A DNA stretch of 64,000 nucleotides from Flavobacterium rhamnosiphilum (GTDB taxonomy: Bacteria > Bacteroidota > Bacteroidia > Flavobacteriales > Flavobacteriaceae): positions 124,001 through 188,000 of the forward strand of contig NZ_SMLG01000004.1 in assembly GCF_004349195.1 (NCBI RefSeq), given 5' to 3'. The notes below the pieces were generated by a model. The model had not been told where the DNA came from and did not search any database. It saw nothing but the letters and a program-made list of their open reading frames with translations. Shown piece after piece: positions 9,011-16,445 of this stretch (positions are counted from its first letter, which is position 1; every line of letters begins with the position of its first letter). The position numbers were made by a program, and so were the translations under genes.

Positions 9011-10107
9011 AAAAATCAATTTTACTGACAAGCCTATTTACTGTATTCTTTTTAGGAGCTCAAGCACAACATAAAAAAGAAACCCCAAAAACAAAAATTG
9101 TTCTAATCACTTTAGATGGTTTACGTTGGCAAGAACTTTTTACTGGCGCCGATGCTAATCTTATCGAAAATAAAGACTTTGTGCATGATGCAGGGGAACT
9201 AAAAACTAAATTTTGGAGAAACACAGCAACCGAAAGGAGAGCAGTTTTGATGCCTTTTTTATGGAATAAAGTCACTCAAATGGGGCAATTGCACGGAAAC
9301 AGAAACGAAGGAAACAAAGTGAATCTTACGAATTCCATGTGGTTTTCCTATCCGGGATATAACGAAATTTTAACCGGTTCTTCTGACGATAAAAGAATTG
9401 CGAGTAACGATAAATTCAATAATCCGAATACGACAGTTTTAGAAAAAATAAATAATATGGCGCCTTACAAAGGGAAAGTTGCCGCTTTTGGGAGTTGGGA
9501 TGTGTTTCCTTATATCATAAACGAAGAACGTTCCGGAATTCCTGTAAATGCAGGTTTTGAATCCGCAACAGGGAATACTCTTAGTCCAAATGAAATTTTC
9601 CTGAATGAATTGCAAACACAAATTCCGTCTCCGTTCGGTAGCGTTAGATTAGATGCTTTTACCTCACATTACGCATTGGAATACATGAAAAAAGAGCATC
9701 CTGAATTGGTGTACATTTCCTATGGAGAGACAGATGATTTTGCACATGAAGGCAATTATAATGCGTATTTAACAGCGGCAAATAATACAGATGCTTTGAT
9801 ACAACAATTGTGGGATTTCACACAAAGCGATCCTTTTTATAAAGACAATACGGTTTTTATTCTTTCTACAGATCACGGTAGAGGGACACAACCATTAGAC
9901 ACTTGGAAGCATCATGGGGCTAAAATAGTAGGTGCAGATCAGGTTTGGTTTATAGTTTTTGGAAATAATGTTGAGGCATTAGGTGAAGTTAAAACAACAG
10001 AACAGTTGTTTAGCACTCAAATCGCACCAACCGTTTTACAGGTTTTAGACAGCAAACTAAAAGATGCTGAAATGAAAGGCAACCCGATAAAAGTATTCAA
10101 TAACTAA
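9007..10107 (+). CDS. Periplasmic alkaline-phosphatase-superfamily hydrolase
   Basis: A 366-residue protein with a signal peptide ending GAQAQ near residue 21. It has the alkaline-phosphatase-superfamily layout: metal Asp in VLITLDGLRW (about 38), probable Ser nucleophile in FSYPGYNEILTG (about 115), metal Asp/His in GETDDFAHEG (about 238), metal Asp-His in STDHGRG (about 288) and a final His in KHHGAK (about 300). It is closest in style to the nucleotide pyrophosphatase/phosphodiesterase branch, which also includes phosphonoacetate hydrolase. In this operon it could cleave a phospho- or phosphonoester before uptake across the inner membrane. The stop codon overlaps the next start by one base (TAATG), so the genes are tightly coupled. 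Confidence 0.85.
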   Translation: MKKSILLTSLFTVFFLGAQAQHKKETPKTKIVLITLDGLRWQELFTGADANLIENKDFVHDAGELKTKFWRNTATERRAVLMPFLWNKVTQMGQLHGNRNEGNKVNLTNSMWFSYPGYNEILTGSSDDKRIASNDKFNNPNTTVLEKINNMAPYKGKVAAFGSWDVFPYIINEERSGIPVNAGFESATGNTLSPNEIFLNELQTQIPSPFGSVRLDAFTSHYALEYMKKEHPELVYISYGETDDFAHEGNYNAYLTAANNTDALIQQLWDFTQSDPFYKDNTVFILSTDHGRGTQPLDTWKHHGAKIVGADQVWFIVFGNNVEALGEVKTTEQLFSTQIAPTVLQVLDSKLKDAEMKGNPIKVFNN

Positions 10108-11411
10108 TGCAAAAGTTAGCAAAAAAATCGAGTATTCCTTTTGTGTTGAATGCTTCACTGGCTTCGTTCGGGGCTTATTTTTGCATGTATGCCTTCAGGA
10201 AACCCTTTAGTGTAGCCACATTTGAAGGGATGGAAGTTTTTCATATTGATTACAAAATTATTTTAATCATCGCACAAGTATTGGGTTATGCACTTTCTAA
10301 ATTTATTGGAATTAAAGTGGTTTCCGAATTAAAAGCAAGCCAACGAGCGTATTATTTGGTGGGATTAATTCTCATTGCCGAACTGGCTTTGGTTTTATTT
10401 GCTTTGGTGCCTCAACCGTTTAATGTAGTTTTTATGTTGCTGAATGGGGTTCCTTTAGGAATGATTTGGGGAATTGTTTTTTCGTACCTCGAAGGCCGAA
10501 AATTTACCGAAATATTAGGGGTAGCCCTAAGTACCAGCTTTATAGTTTCAAGTGGTGTAGTGAAATCAGTTGGGCTTTTCGTGATGACTTCTTGGGGCTT
10601 TTCGGAGTTTTGGATGCCTGCCGTTACAGGAGCATTATTTGTCTTGCCCTTACTATTTTTTACCTGGTTATTGGAAAAAATTCCAAAACCAAGTCAGGAA
10701 GATATTGAACTGCGCTCCGAACGTATTCCAATGACTGGAAAAGATAGGAAAAATTTGGTGTTGAAGTTTTTATTTCCAATAACCATATGGGTTTTGTTTT
10801 ATACATTCCTGACCGCTTTTAGAGATTTCAGGGACAATTTTTCCCGTGAATTATGGGATACTATTGGCTATAAAGGCGATGTATCGGTGTATTCCAGTTC
10901 TGAAACATTGATTGCTTTCATTGTACTATTAGTGTTAGGTTTTGCGTTTTATTTTAGGGACAATAGGAAAGCTTTATTCTTTTACCAATTTTTGCTTTTG
11001 GTAGGATCCATTTCGTTAGGATTTTCAACCTATTTATTTCACTCCGGAAATTTAAACCCATTCACTTGGATGGTTGTTTCGGGCTTTGGATTATATATTT
11101 GTTACGTCCCTTTTAACTGTCTGTTTTTTGATCGTTTTATAGGAGCTTTCCGGATCAAAGGGAATGCCGGTTTCTTGATTTACCTTGCGGATACCTTTGG
11201 TTATTTAGGAAGTGTTGTTGTTTTGTTGTATAAGAATTTTGGACAATCCGGTTTGTCTTGGATTGATTTTTTTATGTACAGCGCGTATTCGGTTGCAGGA
11301 ATCGGAGCCCTTGTCACCATCAGTTCAACTCTTTATTTAAAAGGAAAATATAAAAAACATAAAAATCATAATGTAAATTTTAAATTAGTATTAGATGAAA
11401 CCAATGTATGA
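10107..11411 (+). CDS. DUF5690-type MFS inner-membrane transporter
   Basis: A 434-residue polytopic membrane protein with about 12 hydrophobic segments. The N-terminal part (FGAYFCMYAFRKPFSVATFEG) and the conserved ALSKFIGIKVVSEL and FRDNFSRELWD segments match the DUF5690 group of MFS carriers, relatives of organophosphate:phosphate antiporters. It starts on the last base of the hydrolase stop codon and its 3' end overlaps the FAD oxidoreductase by 17 bp, so it belongs to the same transcript. I infer that it carries the product released in the periplasm, such as an aminophosphonate, into the cytoplasm. The substrate is not proven. Confidence 0.85.
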   Translation: MQKLAKKSSIPFVLNASLASFGAYFCMYAFRKPFSVATFEGMEVFHIDYKIILIIAQVLGYALSKFIGIKVVSELKASQRAYYLVGLILIAELALVLFALVPQPFNVVFMLLNGVPLGMIWGIVFSYLEGRKFTEILGVALSTSFIVSSGVVKSVGLFVMTSWGFSEFWMPAVTGALFVLPLLFFTWLLEKIPKPSQEDIELRSERIPMTGKDRKNLVLKFLFPITIWVLFYTFLTAFRDFRDNFSRELWDTIGYKGDVSVYSSSETLIAFIVLLVLGFAFYFRDNRKALFFYQFLLLVGSISLGFSTYLFHSGNLNPFTWMVVSGFGLYICYVPFNCLFFDRFIGAFRIKGNAGFLIYLADTFGYLGSVVVLLYKNFGQSGLSWIDFFMYSAYSVAGIGALVTISSTLYLKGKYKKHKNHNVNFKLVLDETNV

Positions 11412-12552
11412 TCTTATAGTTGTTGGTAGCGGAGTTTTAGGTACTTTTCACGCCTATCATGCCTTGAAAAAAGGACTTAGGGTAGCTATTATAGAGAAAG
11501 ATAAAATGCCAAAAGGAGCAACAATTCAAAATTTTGGTCAAGTAGTTCCCTCTGGAATGGACTCAAAATGGCAAGCATATGGAAGAGAAAGTTTGGCGAT
11601 TTATAAAGAAATTCAAAGCCAATTTGATATCTCAATCCGTCAAAACGGATCCGTTTATTTAGCTTCGAATGAGGAAGAAATACAGCTAATAGAAGAGCTA
11701 TTTCAAATTAACCAATCGAATAATTATCAATCCCATTTATTGACTAAACAAGAATGTCTGGATAAATACCCGGGTTTGCGTTCCGATTATGTAAAAGCAG
11801 GATTGTTTTTCCCAGAAGAAGTTACTGTGGAACCCCGAACGATGATTTACAGGTTACAAGAGTTTATGATTTATAAAATGGGGCTAAAACTAATCACCAA
11901 TACAAGTATTGTTAATTGTGAATCTACGCCAAACGGAGTCACTCTTTCAAGTGCTGCAAATGAGGAATTCTCAGCCAGTAAAGTGATTATTTGTAATGGG
12001 AATGAGTTTAAAAATTTGTTTCCAACACTCTTTAACGAAAGTGATTTAGAAGTTTCTAAGTTGCAAATGATGCAAACCAAACCACAGCAAAATTATACAC
12101 TTGATGGTTCCATACTTACCGGTTTGTCTATCAGAAGATACGAGGCGTTTTATGAATGTCCTTCCTTTAAATCTATTAAAGCAAAAGAAAATCCGGATGC
12201 TTTAGAGAAAAAATGGGGCGTGCATATCTTGTTTAAACAGGCGGCCGATGGTTCTGTCATTTTGGGCGATTCCCATCATTATGCTGATGCTAAAAATATA
12301 GATGATTTGGGTTTTGACTTAGACATGGATATTGATAATTTCATGATACAAGAAGCCAAAAAAATCATTGATTTACCCAATTATGAGATTCAAAACAGAT
12401 GGTATGGCATGTATTCGCAATGCAAAACCAAAGACATTTTTGAGCATACAATAGGCGGTAATATTCATATCATAACAGGAATAGGCGGTAAGGGAATGAC
12501 AGGTAGTGCCGGATTTTCAAAAGAAAATATAAATAAAATTTTTAATACATAA
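11395..12552 (+). CDS. TIGR03364-type FAD-dependent oxidoreductase (aminophosphonate oxidase candidate)
   Basis: A 385-residue DAO-fold flavoprotein. The FAD-binding Rossmann motif is at the N-terminus (DLIVVGSGVLGTFHAYHALKK), followed by the family-typical GATIQNFGQVVPSG and IRQNGSVYLA, and a C-terminal FAD segment GIGGKGMTGSAGF. This is the pattern of the TIGR03364 group, proposed to deaminate an aminophosphonate by oxidation and almost always encoded next to a TIGR03351 phosphonatase-like hydrolase, as here (2-bp gap downstream). Related enzymes are known to act on 2-aminoethylphosphonate or its N-methyl derivative to give phosphonoacetaldehyde. No PhnW transaminase is present, so this enzyme would supply the aldehyde. 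Cytoplasmic, with no signal peptide. Confidence 0.88.
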   Translation: MKPMYDLIVVGSGVLGTFHAYHALKKGLRVAIIEKDKMPKGATIQNFGQVVPSGMDSKWQAYGRESLAIYKEIQSQFDISIRQNGSVYLASNEEEIQLIEELFQINQSNNYQSHLLTKQECLDKYPGLRSDYVKAGLFFPEEVTVEPRTMIYRLQEFMIYKMGLKLITNTSIVNCESTPNGVTLSSAANEEFSASKVIICNGNEFKNLFPTLFNESDLEVSKLQMMQTKPQQNYTLDGSILTGLSIRRYEAFYECPSFKSIKAKENPDALEKKWGVHILFKQAADGSVILGDSHHYADAKNIDDLGFDLDMDIDNFMIQEAKKIIDLPNYEIQNRWYGMYSQCKTKDIFEHTIGGNIHIITGIGGKGMTGSAGFSKENINKIFNT

Positions 12553-12554
12553 GA

Positions 12555-13238
12555 ATGAAACAAAGAATAGAATTGGTGGTCTTTGACATGGCCGGAACAA
12601 CAGTAGACGAGGGAAATGTCGTTTACAAAACAGTACAGAAAGTGATTAATGACGAAGGGTTTAATGTTAGTTTAGAGGAGGTTCTAAAGTATGGGGCAGG
12701 AAAAGAAAAACATCAGGCGATAACAGATGTTTTAAAAGAGTGCACACCATTAATTAATGTTAGTCCAGTAGCTGATAAAGCATTCTCAAAATTTAAAGTG
12801 GCCTTGAAAAATGCCTATAATACATTAGAAATTAAAACTTTTGCAGGCACAGAACAACTTTTTAATGATCTAAAGAACGGTCATATTAAAGTAGTTTTAA
12901 ATACGGGTTATGACTGCAAAACTGCCCATTTGTTATTAGAAAAATTGGGATGGATTGTAGGTGAAACTATTGATGGATTAATAACGGCAGATGATGTAGA
13001 AAATGGAAGGCCTGAAGGGGATATGATTCTTTTGGCAATGAAAAATACAGGTGTAATCAACCCTGAAAAAGTAATGAAAGTTGGCGATTCCGCTATTGAT
13101 ATTGAAGAAGGTAAAAATGCTAATTGTGGCATCACAGTTGGGGTATTAACCGGAGCTCAAAACAGAGCTCAAATTCAAGAAGCAAATCCGACTTACATCA
13201 TAGAAAGTTTAAATGAATTAAGAGCGATTCTCTGCTGA
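12555..13238 (+). CDS. TIGR03351 phosphonatase-like HAD hydrolase
   Basis: A 227-residue HAD-superfamily protein with the features that set phosphonatases apart. The nucleophile motif is DMAGTTV (DxAGT form) near residue 11. Cap-domain lysines in YGAGKEKHQAI are in place to form the Schiff base with an aldehyde. An arginine (GRPEGDMI) replaces the usual HAD lysine, and the acidic motif is VGDSAIDIEEGKNA. The expected reaction is hydrolysis of the C-P bond of phosphonoacetaldehyde or a hydroxy derivative, giving phosphate plus an aldehyde. It is the last gene of the operon and is followed by a good terminator. The neighbouring FAD oxidoreductase is its known genomic partner. Confidence 0.9.
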   Translation: MKQRIELVVFDMAGTTVDEGNVVYKTVQKVINDEGFNVSLEEVLKYGAGKEKHQAITDVLKECTPLINVSPVADKAFSKFKVALKNAYNTLEIKTFAGTEQLFNDLKNGHIKVVLNTGYDCKTAHLLLEKLGWIVGETIDGLITADDVENGRPEGDMILLAMKNTGVINPEKVMKVGDSAIDIEEGKNANCGITVGVLTGAQNRAQIQEANPTYIIESLNELRAILC

Positions 13239-13260
13239 TTTTTTGTTTAGTTATTTTGTT

Positions 13261-13298
13261 AAACTCCTCTTTTTGATATACTAAAAAGGGGAGTTTTT
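13261..13298. terminator. Bidirectional hairpin terminator between operon and XRE gene
   Basis: AAACTCCTCTTTTT at 13261-13274 pairs with AAAAAGGGGAGTTT at 13283-13296, a 14-bp stem with one wobble, followed by TTTAT. It separates the phosphonatase gene from the convergent regulator gene. Confidence 0.85.
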
Positions 13299-13309
13299 AT
13301 TTTATAAAA

Positions 13310-13891
13310 TCATTCCTTTTGGGTGTTTAAAAAAAAGTAAAGCACCAGCATTTTAGCAGAGATTTTTCCCTTATTGGCTGGAACATGGGGTATTCTACCG
13401 TCAAAAAAAATAGAATCTCCTTCTTTTAGAAGAACTTCTTCCTCTCCAATGGTATAAAAACATTCGCCAGAAATCATGTATTTGAATTCATAGGCATCCG
13501 TTTCTACTTTGTCTCTTTGAGAGTTTGGTTGCACTTCAAGTAAAACAGCTTCAAATCCGATAGAGGAGAGTTGTTTGCCAAAAATATATTTATAAGTAAA
13601 GCCTTTTGCATCATCTTCCTTTTCAATAGTAGCGTTTTCTTCAGATCGAGAAACAATATAACTAAGTTCGGAAGGTTTAGGCATGCCCTCAAAGAAATCG
13701 GAGACTTTAATTTCCAGTGCATTGATGATATTGAGTAAAACGGGTAATGAAGGGATAGTTCTTCCGTTTTCAATTCTGGAAATAAGGCCACTACTCACCT
13801 CAGCTGTACTAGCGACATTACTAATTGTCTTTTTATTTGTTTTTCGAATATCCTTAATTCTCTTTCCTATGCCTATTAAGTAGTCATTCAT
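13310..13891 (-). CDS. XRE-family regulator with C-terminal cupin sensor
   Basis: A 193-residue two-domain protein. Residues of about 7-62 form a Cro/C1-type helix-turn-helix (IGKRIKDIRKTNKKTISNVA, then SSGLISRIENGRTIPSLPVL). Residues of about 110-185 form a cupin-2 barrel (EFKYMISGECFYTIGEEEVLLKEGDSIFFDGRIPH, abbreviated here as two beta-hairpins carrying the His/Glu positions). Such XRE-cupin regulators commonly control small-molecule catabolism and bind the substrate in the cupin. It lies convergent to the aminophosphonate operon and ends 72 bp from it, so control of that operon is plausible from position but not shown by sequence. Confidence 0.9.
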   Translation of the reverse strand: MNDYLIGIGKRIKDIRKTNKKTISNVASTAEVSSGLISRIENGRTIPSLPVLLNIINALEIKVSDFFEGMPKPSELSYIVSRSEENATIEKEDDAKGFTYKYIFGKQLSSIGFEAVLLEVQPNSQRDKVETDAYEFKYMISGECFYTIGEEEVLLKEGDSIFFDGRIPHVPANKGKISAKMLVLYFFLNTQKE

Positions 13892-14282
13892 TGCTTTTTT
13901 GTATTTACTACGAATATCTTAATTTAACTTGATATAAAAAAGGAGGCGTCTTTTTTAATGTAATTATTTTTGGTTGAATCAGGATGTAATATATGATTGA
14001 TAGCACGCAAAGCATTAAGAGTATTGGTATCGTTTAGGAGTAAATAAAGAAGCTTTAGGGTAAAAAATGAGCTGAATAGTATAAAAAGTAAACGATTTGT
14101 TAATTGAAAAATAGTTGTTTATAATGCTCTTTGTATTTGATTTTTAGTCTTTTTTTGTCGAGGATTTTATACCAGGATAATACGGGTATTCATACTTTTT
14201 TAGTACAGCTGGAGTACAAATAGTATTAATTAAATAAAACAAAAAATAAAAGGATATTACCATTTATCGGATTCAAGTTTTT
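13892..14282. other. Intergenic region, no gene seen
   Basis: A 391-bp AT-rich gap between the starts and ends of two minus-strand genes. It should contain the promoter of the XRE gene. A small inverted repeat, AAAAAAG..CTTTTTT, is present at about 13938-13958. No reading frame with coding character was found. Confidence 0.5.
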
Positions 14283-15383
14283 TTACATGATAATAGTGTA
14301 AGAAGTACTTCTTCCTCCTTTATCATCTTTAATTAAGATTCCTTTTGAAATTAGATCTTGAATATCTCTTAAAGCTGTATCAGGAGAACATTTTGTAATC
14401 TTTGCCCATTTTGTTGTGGTCAGTTTCCCTTCAAAGCTATCTAGCATCTTATTAAGAAGTAATTTTTGTCTTTCGTTCAATGTAACGTTGTTTTGTTTTT
14501 CCCAAAAACCAGCTTTTGATAGTACTTGTTCTAAGGTACTATTTGTTACATTCAAGGCTGCTAATAGGTTTTCAAAAAACCAATGTAACCACTTTGTAAT
14601 GTCTAAATTCCCTTTTTGAGTTTGTTCCAGAATAGTATAGTACTCGTTACGTTGCAAAAGAATTTGTGCTGACATACTGTAAAAACGTTTCGAACTTCTA
14701 TCGGCTTTACACAATTGCATATCAGTAATAGCTCTTGCAATACGACCATTCCCATCATCAAAAGGATGTAGGGTGATGAACCATAAATGGGCAATCCCTG
14801 CTTTCAATACGGGATCTAAAGTCTTTTCATTAGAAAACCAATCTAAAAATTGATTCATTTCTGTCTCTAAAAAAATCGCATCTGGAGCTTGGAAATGTAC
14901 TTTCTCTCTTCCAAATCCACCAGAAACTACTTGCATAGGACCATTATCATCAGTTCTCCATTGGCCAATATTTATTTTATACATTCCGCTTCTTCCTGTT
15001 GGGAATAAACAGTTGTGCCATCCAAATAATCTATCTTTTGATAAAATGGAATTAAAATTTTGTGTAGCATCAAGCATCATTTCTACTACTCCGTCAACAT
15101 TTCTATCAGAAGGAACTGATCCTGCGATATACATTCCCAAATGTCTAGCAATGGAAGAACGTACTTGATCCGTATTCAGTATTTCACCTTCTATTTCAGA
15201 GGATTTTAAAACATCAACTGTTAAGGTGTCTAACAAAGCTTGTTCCTGCAACGCAAATCCCATAGCTTCCATTTTTCCCATGAGTTTGCCTTGCTTGTTT
15301 CTTACTTCTCCAAGTAATGATTGCAAAGCGTTTGTATCCCAAGTGAAGCTTGGCCAATTTTTATTTTGATAGATATATTTCAT
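14283..15383 (-). CDS. Fic family protein (DUF4172-Fic-winged helix)
   Basis: A 366-residue protein. It begins with a DUF4172 domain (MKYIYQNKNWPSFTWD) and the inhibitory-helix motif SSEIEGE near residue 70. The Fic catalytic motif HPFDDGNGR is present near residue 200, and the C-terminus looks like a winged helix (KWAKITKCSPDTALRDIQDL). Fic proteins transfer AMP or a related group from a nucleotide to target proteins; the internal (S/T)xxxEG motif keeps them in check. An ATG 45 bp further upstream (15428) is in frame, but the extra 15 residues would be encoded by the operator repeats described separately, so I chose the start at 15383, where DUF4172 proteins normally begin. Probably autoregulated through its own winged helix. 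Confidence 0.85.
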   Translation of the reverse strand: MKYIYQNKNWPSFTWDTNALQSLLGEVRNKQGKLMGKMEAMGFALQEQALLDTLTVDVLKSSEIEGEILNTDQVRSSIARHLGMYIAGSVPSDRNVDGVVEMMLDATQNFNSILSKDRLFGWHNCLFPTGRSGMYKINIGQWRTDDNGPMQVVSGGFGREKVHFQAPDAIFLETEMNQFLDWFSNEKTLDPVLKAGIAHLWFITLHPFDDGNGRIARAITDMQLCKADRSSKRFYSMSAQILLQRNEYYTILEQTQKGNLDITKWLHWFFENLLAALNVTNSTLEQVLSKAGFWEKQNNVTLNERQKLLLNKMLDSFEGKLTTTKWAKITKCSPDTALRDIQDLISKGILIKDDKGGRSTSYTIIM

Positions 15384-15480
15384 TATTCTCCGCATTTTTG
15401 CGGTAAATATACGAATTATTCTCCGCATTTAAAATTATTGTCCGCAAATAATGCGGTTATTAATGTGTTTAACCACCGCA
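15384..15480 (-). promoter_or_regulatory. CCGCA/TGCGG operator array upstream of the Fic gene
   Basis: Six half-sites lie in 97 bp. Two are palindromic pairs, CCGCA-4-TGCGG at 15390-15403 and CCGCA-5-TGCGG at 15442-15456, with single CCGCA sites at 15423-15427 and 15476-15480. Three of the CCGCA sites share the longer context AATTATTNTCCGCA. Spacings of 33, 19 and 34 bp between CCGCA sites put most of them near whole helical turns. The G+C-rich repeats stand out from AT-rich surroundings and abut the start codon, which fits autorepression. Confidence 0.65.
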
Positions 15481-15597
15481 GAATAGTATATTTAGCAACA
15501 AATTAAAAAACTAGTTCTTCAAAAATTTAATAACACTATAAGCATAAATAATTTGCTTAATTTAAATTGGATGATATGAAGATAGTGGTAGAATTAC

Positions 15598-15735
15598 CCC
15601 GTTGGGTTTAATTATTCAAACTGTCAGGCTGAGCGCAGTTGAAGCCCAGCATAGTAAAAAACGTCAATGGTAGTGTTTTTTTGTGGAGTAAAACGGAACA
15701 GAAAAAGTATCGAGAACCGCTTAATTCTAAATTTT
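15598..15735. repeat. Partial copy of a dispersed Flavobacterium-type repeat
   Basis: Non-coding sequence that shares TTTTGTGGAGTAAAACGGAA and AGTATCGAGAACCG-type segments, in the same order, with the full element at 55466-55650. The left part also shares TAATTATTCAAA. The right inverted arm seen at 55466-55650 is missing, so this looks like a decayed or partial copy. The rest of the gap between the Fic gene and tmRNA shows nothing else. Confidence 0.6.
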
Positions 15736-15884
15736 CTGTTGTCAAGATGTTCATTATTTAAATTATTTGTTAGACAAGGTCACGTTTGAAATTCGGGGAC
15801 CTAAAAATTATTTTTTATTGGGTAACCGAATTTGCATCCTTACGATTATGATTTAATGATGATTTTTGAAATTAGTAAAAATGA

Positions 15885-15918
15885 AAAAGCCTGTAAATCC
15901 TAAGATTTACAGGCTTTT
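15885..15918 (-). terminator. Terminator of tmRNA
   Basis: GCCTGTAAATC at 15889-15899 pairs perfectly with GATTTACAGGC at 15904-15914. On the minus strand the hairpin is followed by a T run, about 25 bp after the mature tmRNA end. Confidence 0.85.
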
Positions 15919-15941
15919 GGCTTCAATTGAAAATGAATTTG

Positions 15942-16336
15942 TGGAGTCGCCGGGAATCGAACCCGGGTCCAAACAAGCAACTAAAAAGCTTTCTACGCGT
16001 TTATTTCCTGATTGGGTTTTCGATAGTGTGCTAGGCCAGAAACAGCCACACAATACTTATCTTCTTAATTTCGAAATCCACCCGAAGCTTATGAAAATCT
16101 AGGTTTAAATTTACGATTCACCTTTATCGACCGCTATAAACCAAAGCTTTCGAGGTAAATCCTGCTTTCCTATCTGATAGGAACGAGGCTAATCTTACTA
16201 TGATTCAGATTATGCAGCAAGAGCGTAGTTTCCTTCGCCGTGTATGTGTTTTGAAACCTTTTATTAACGAGAATTGTCCCAGTTCTCGACGTGCTTACTT
16301 CTCAATTCGACTTGCTGTCAAAACCAGTCGACCCCC
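15942..16336 (-). ncRNA. ssrA: Transfer-messenger RNA
   Basis: Read on the minus strand, the RNA begins GGGGTCGACTGGTTTTGACA and ends with a T-arm (GGGTTCGATTCCC) and CGACTCCA. The ends form the 7-bp acceptor stem GGGGUCG/CGACUCC, with one G-U pair. The CCA tail is not fully encoded. The tag reading frame is at 16239-16210: GEGNYALAA followed by TAA, with the ALAA proteolysis signal. The RNA rescues ribosomes stalled on broken messages, working with SmpB. Two apparent protein frames in this stretch are artefacts of the RNA gene. Confidence 0.96.
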
Positions 16337-16375
16337 TTTTTTATTTCAAAATCCAAACTTGAATTTTGAGTTTGC

Positions 16376-16383
16376 AAATGTAC
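16376..16383 (-). promoter_or_regulatory. Possible -7 promoter element for tmRNA
   Basis: The minus strand reads TACATTTG, a match to the Bacteroidota -7 consensus TAnnTTTG, 40 bp before the mature RNA start. A clear TTG -33 box at the right distance was not found. Confidence 0.35.
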
Positions 16384-16445
16384 ACTTTTAAACTTGAATT
16401 AGTAGTGCTAAACTACCAACTCTATTTCAAAAATCATTCCTTTTT

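Noticed and set aside
15866..16391. Two apparent small proteins around the tmRNA
   Set aside because: Both frames lie on the strand opposite to the tmRNA and are explained by its sequence, including the T-arm and acceptor stem.
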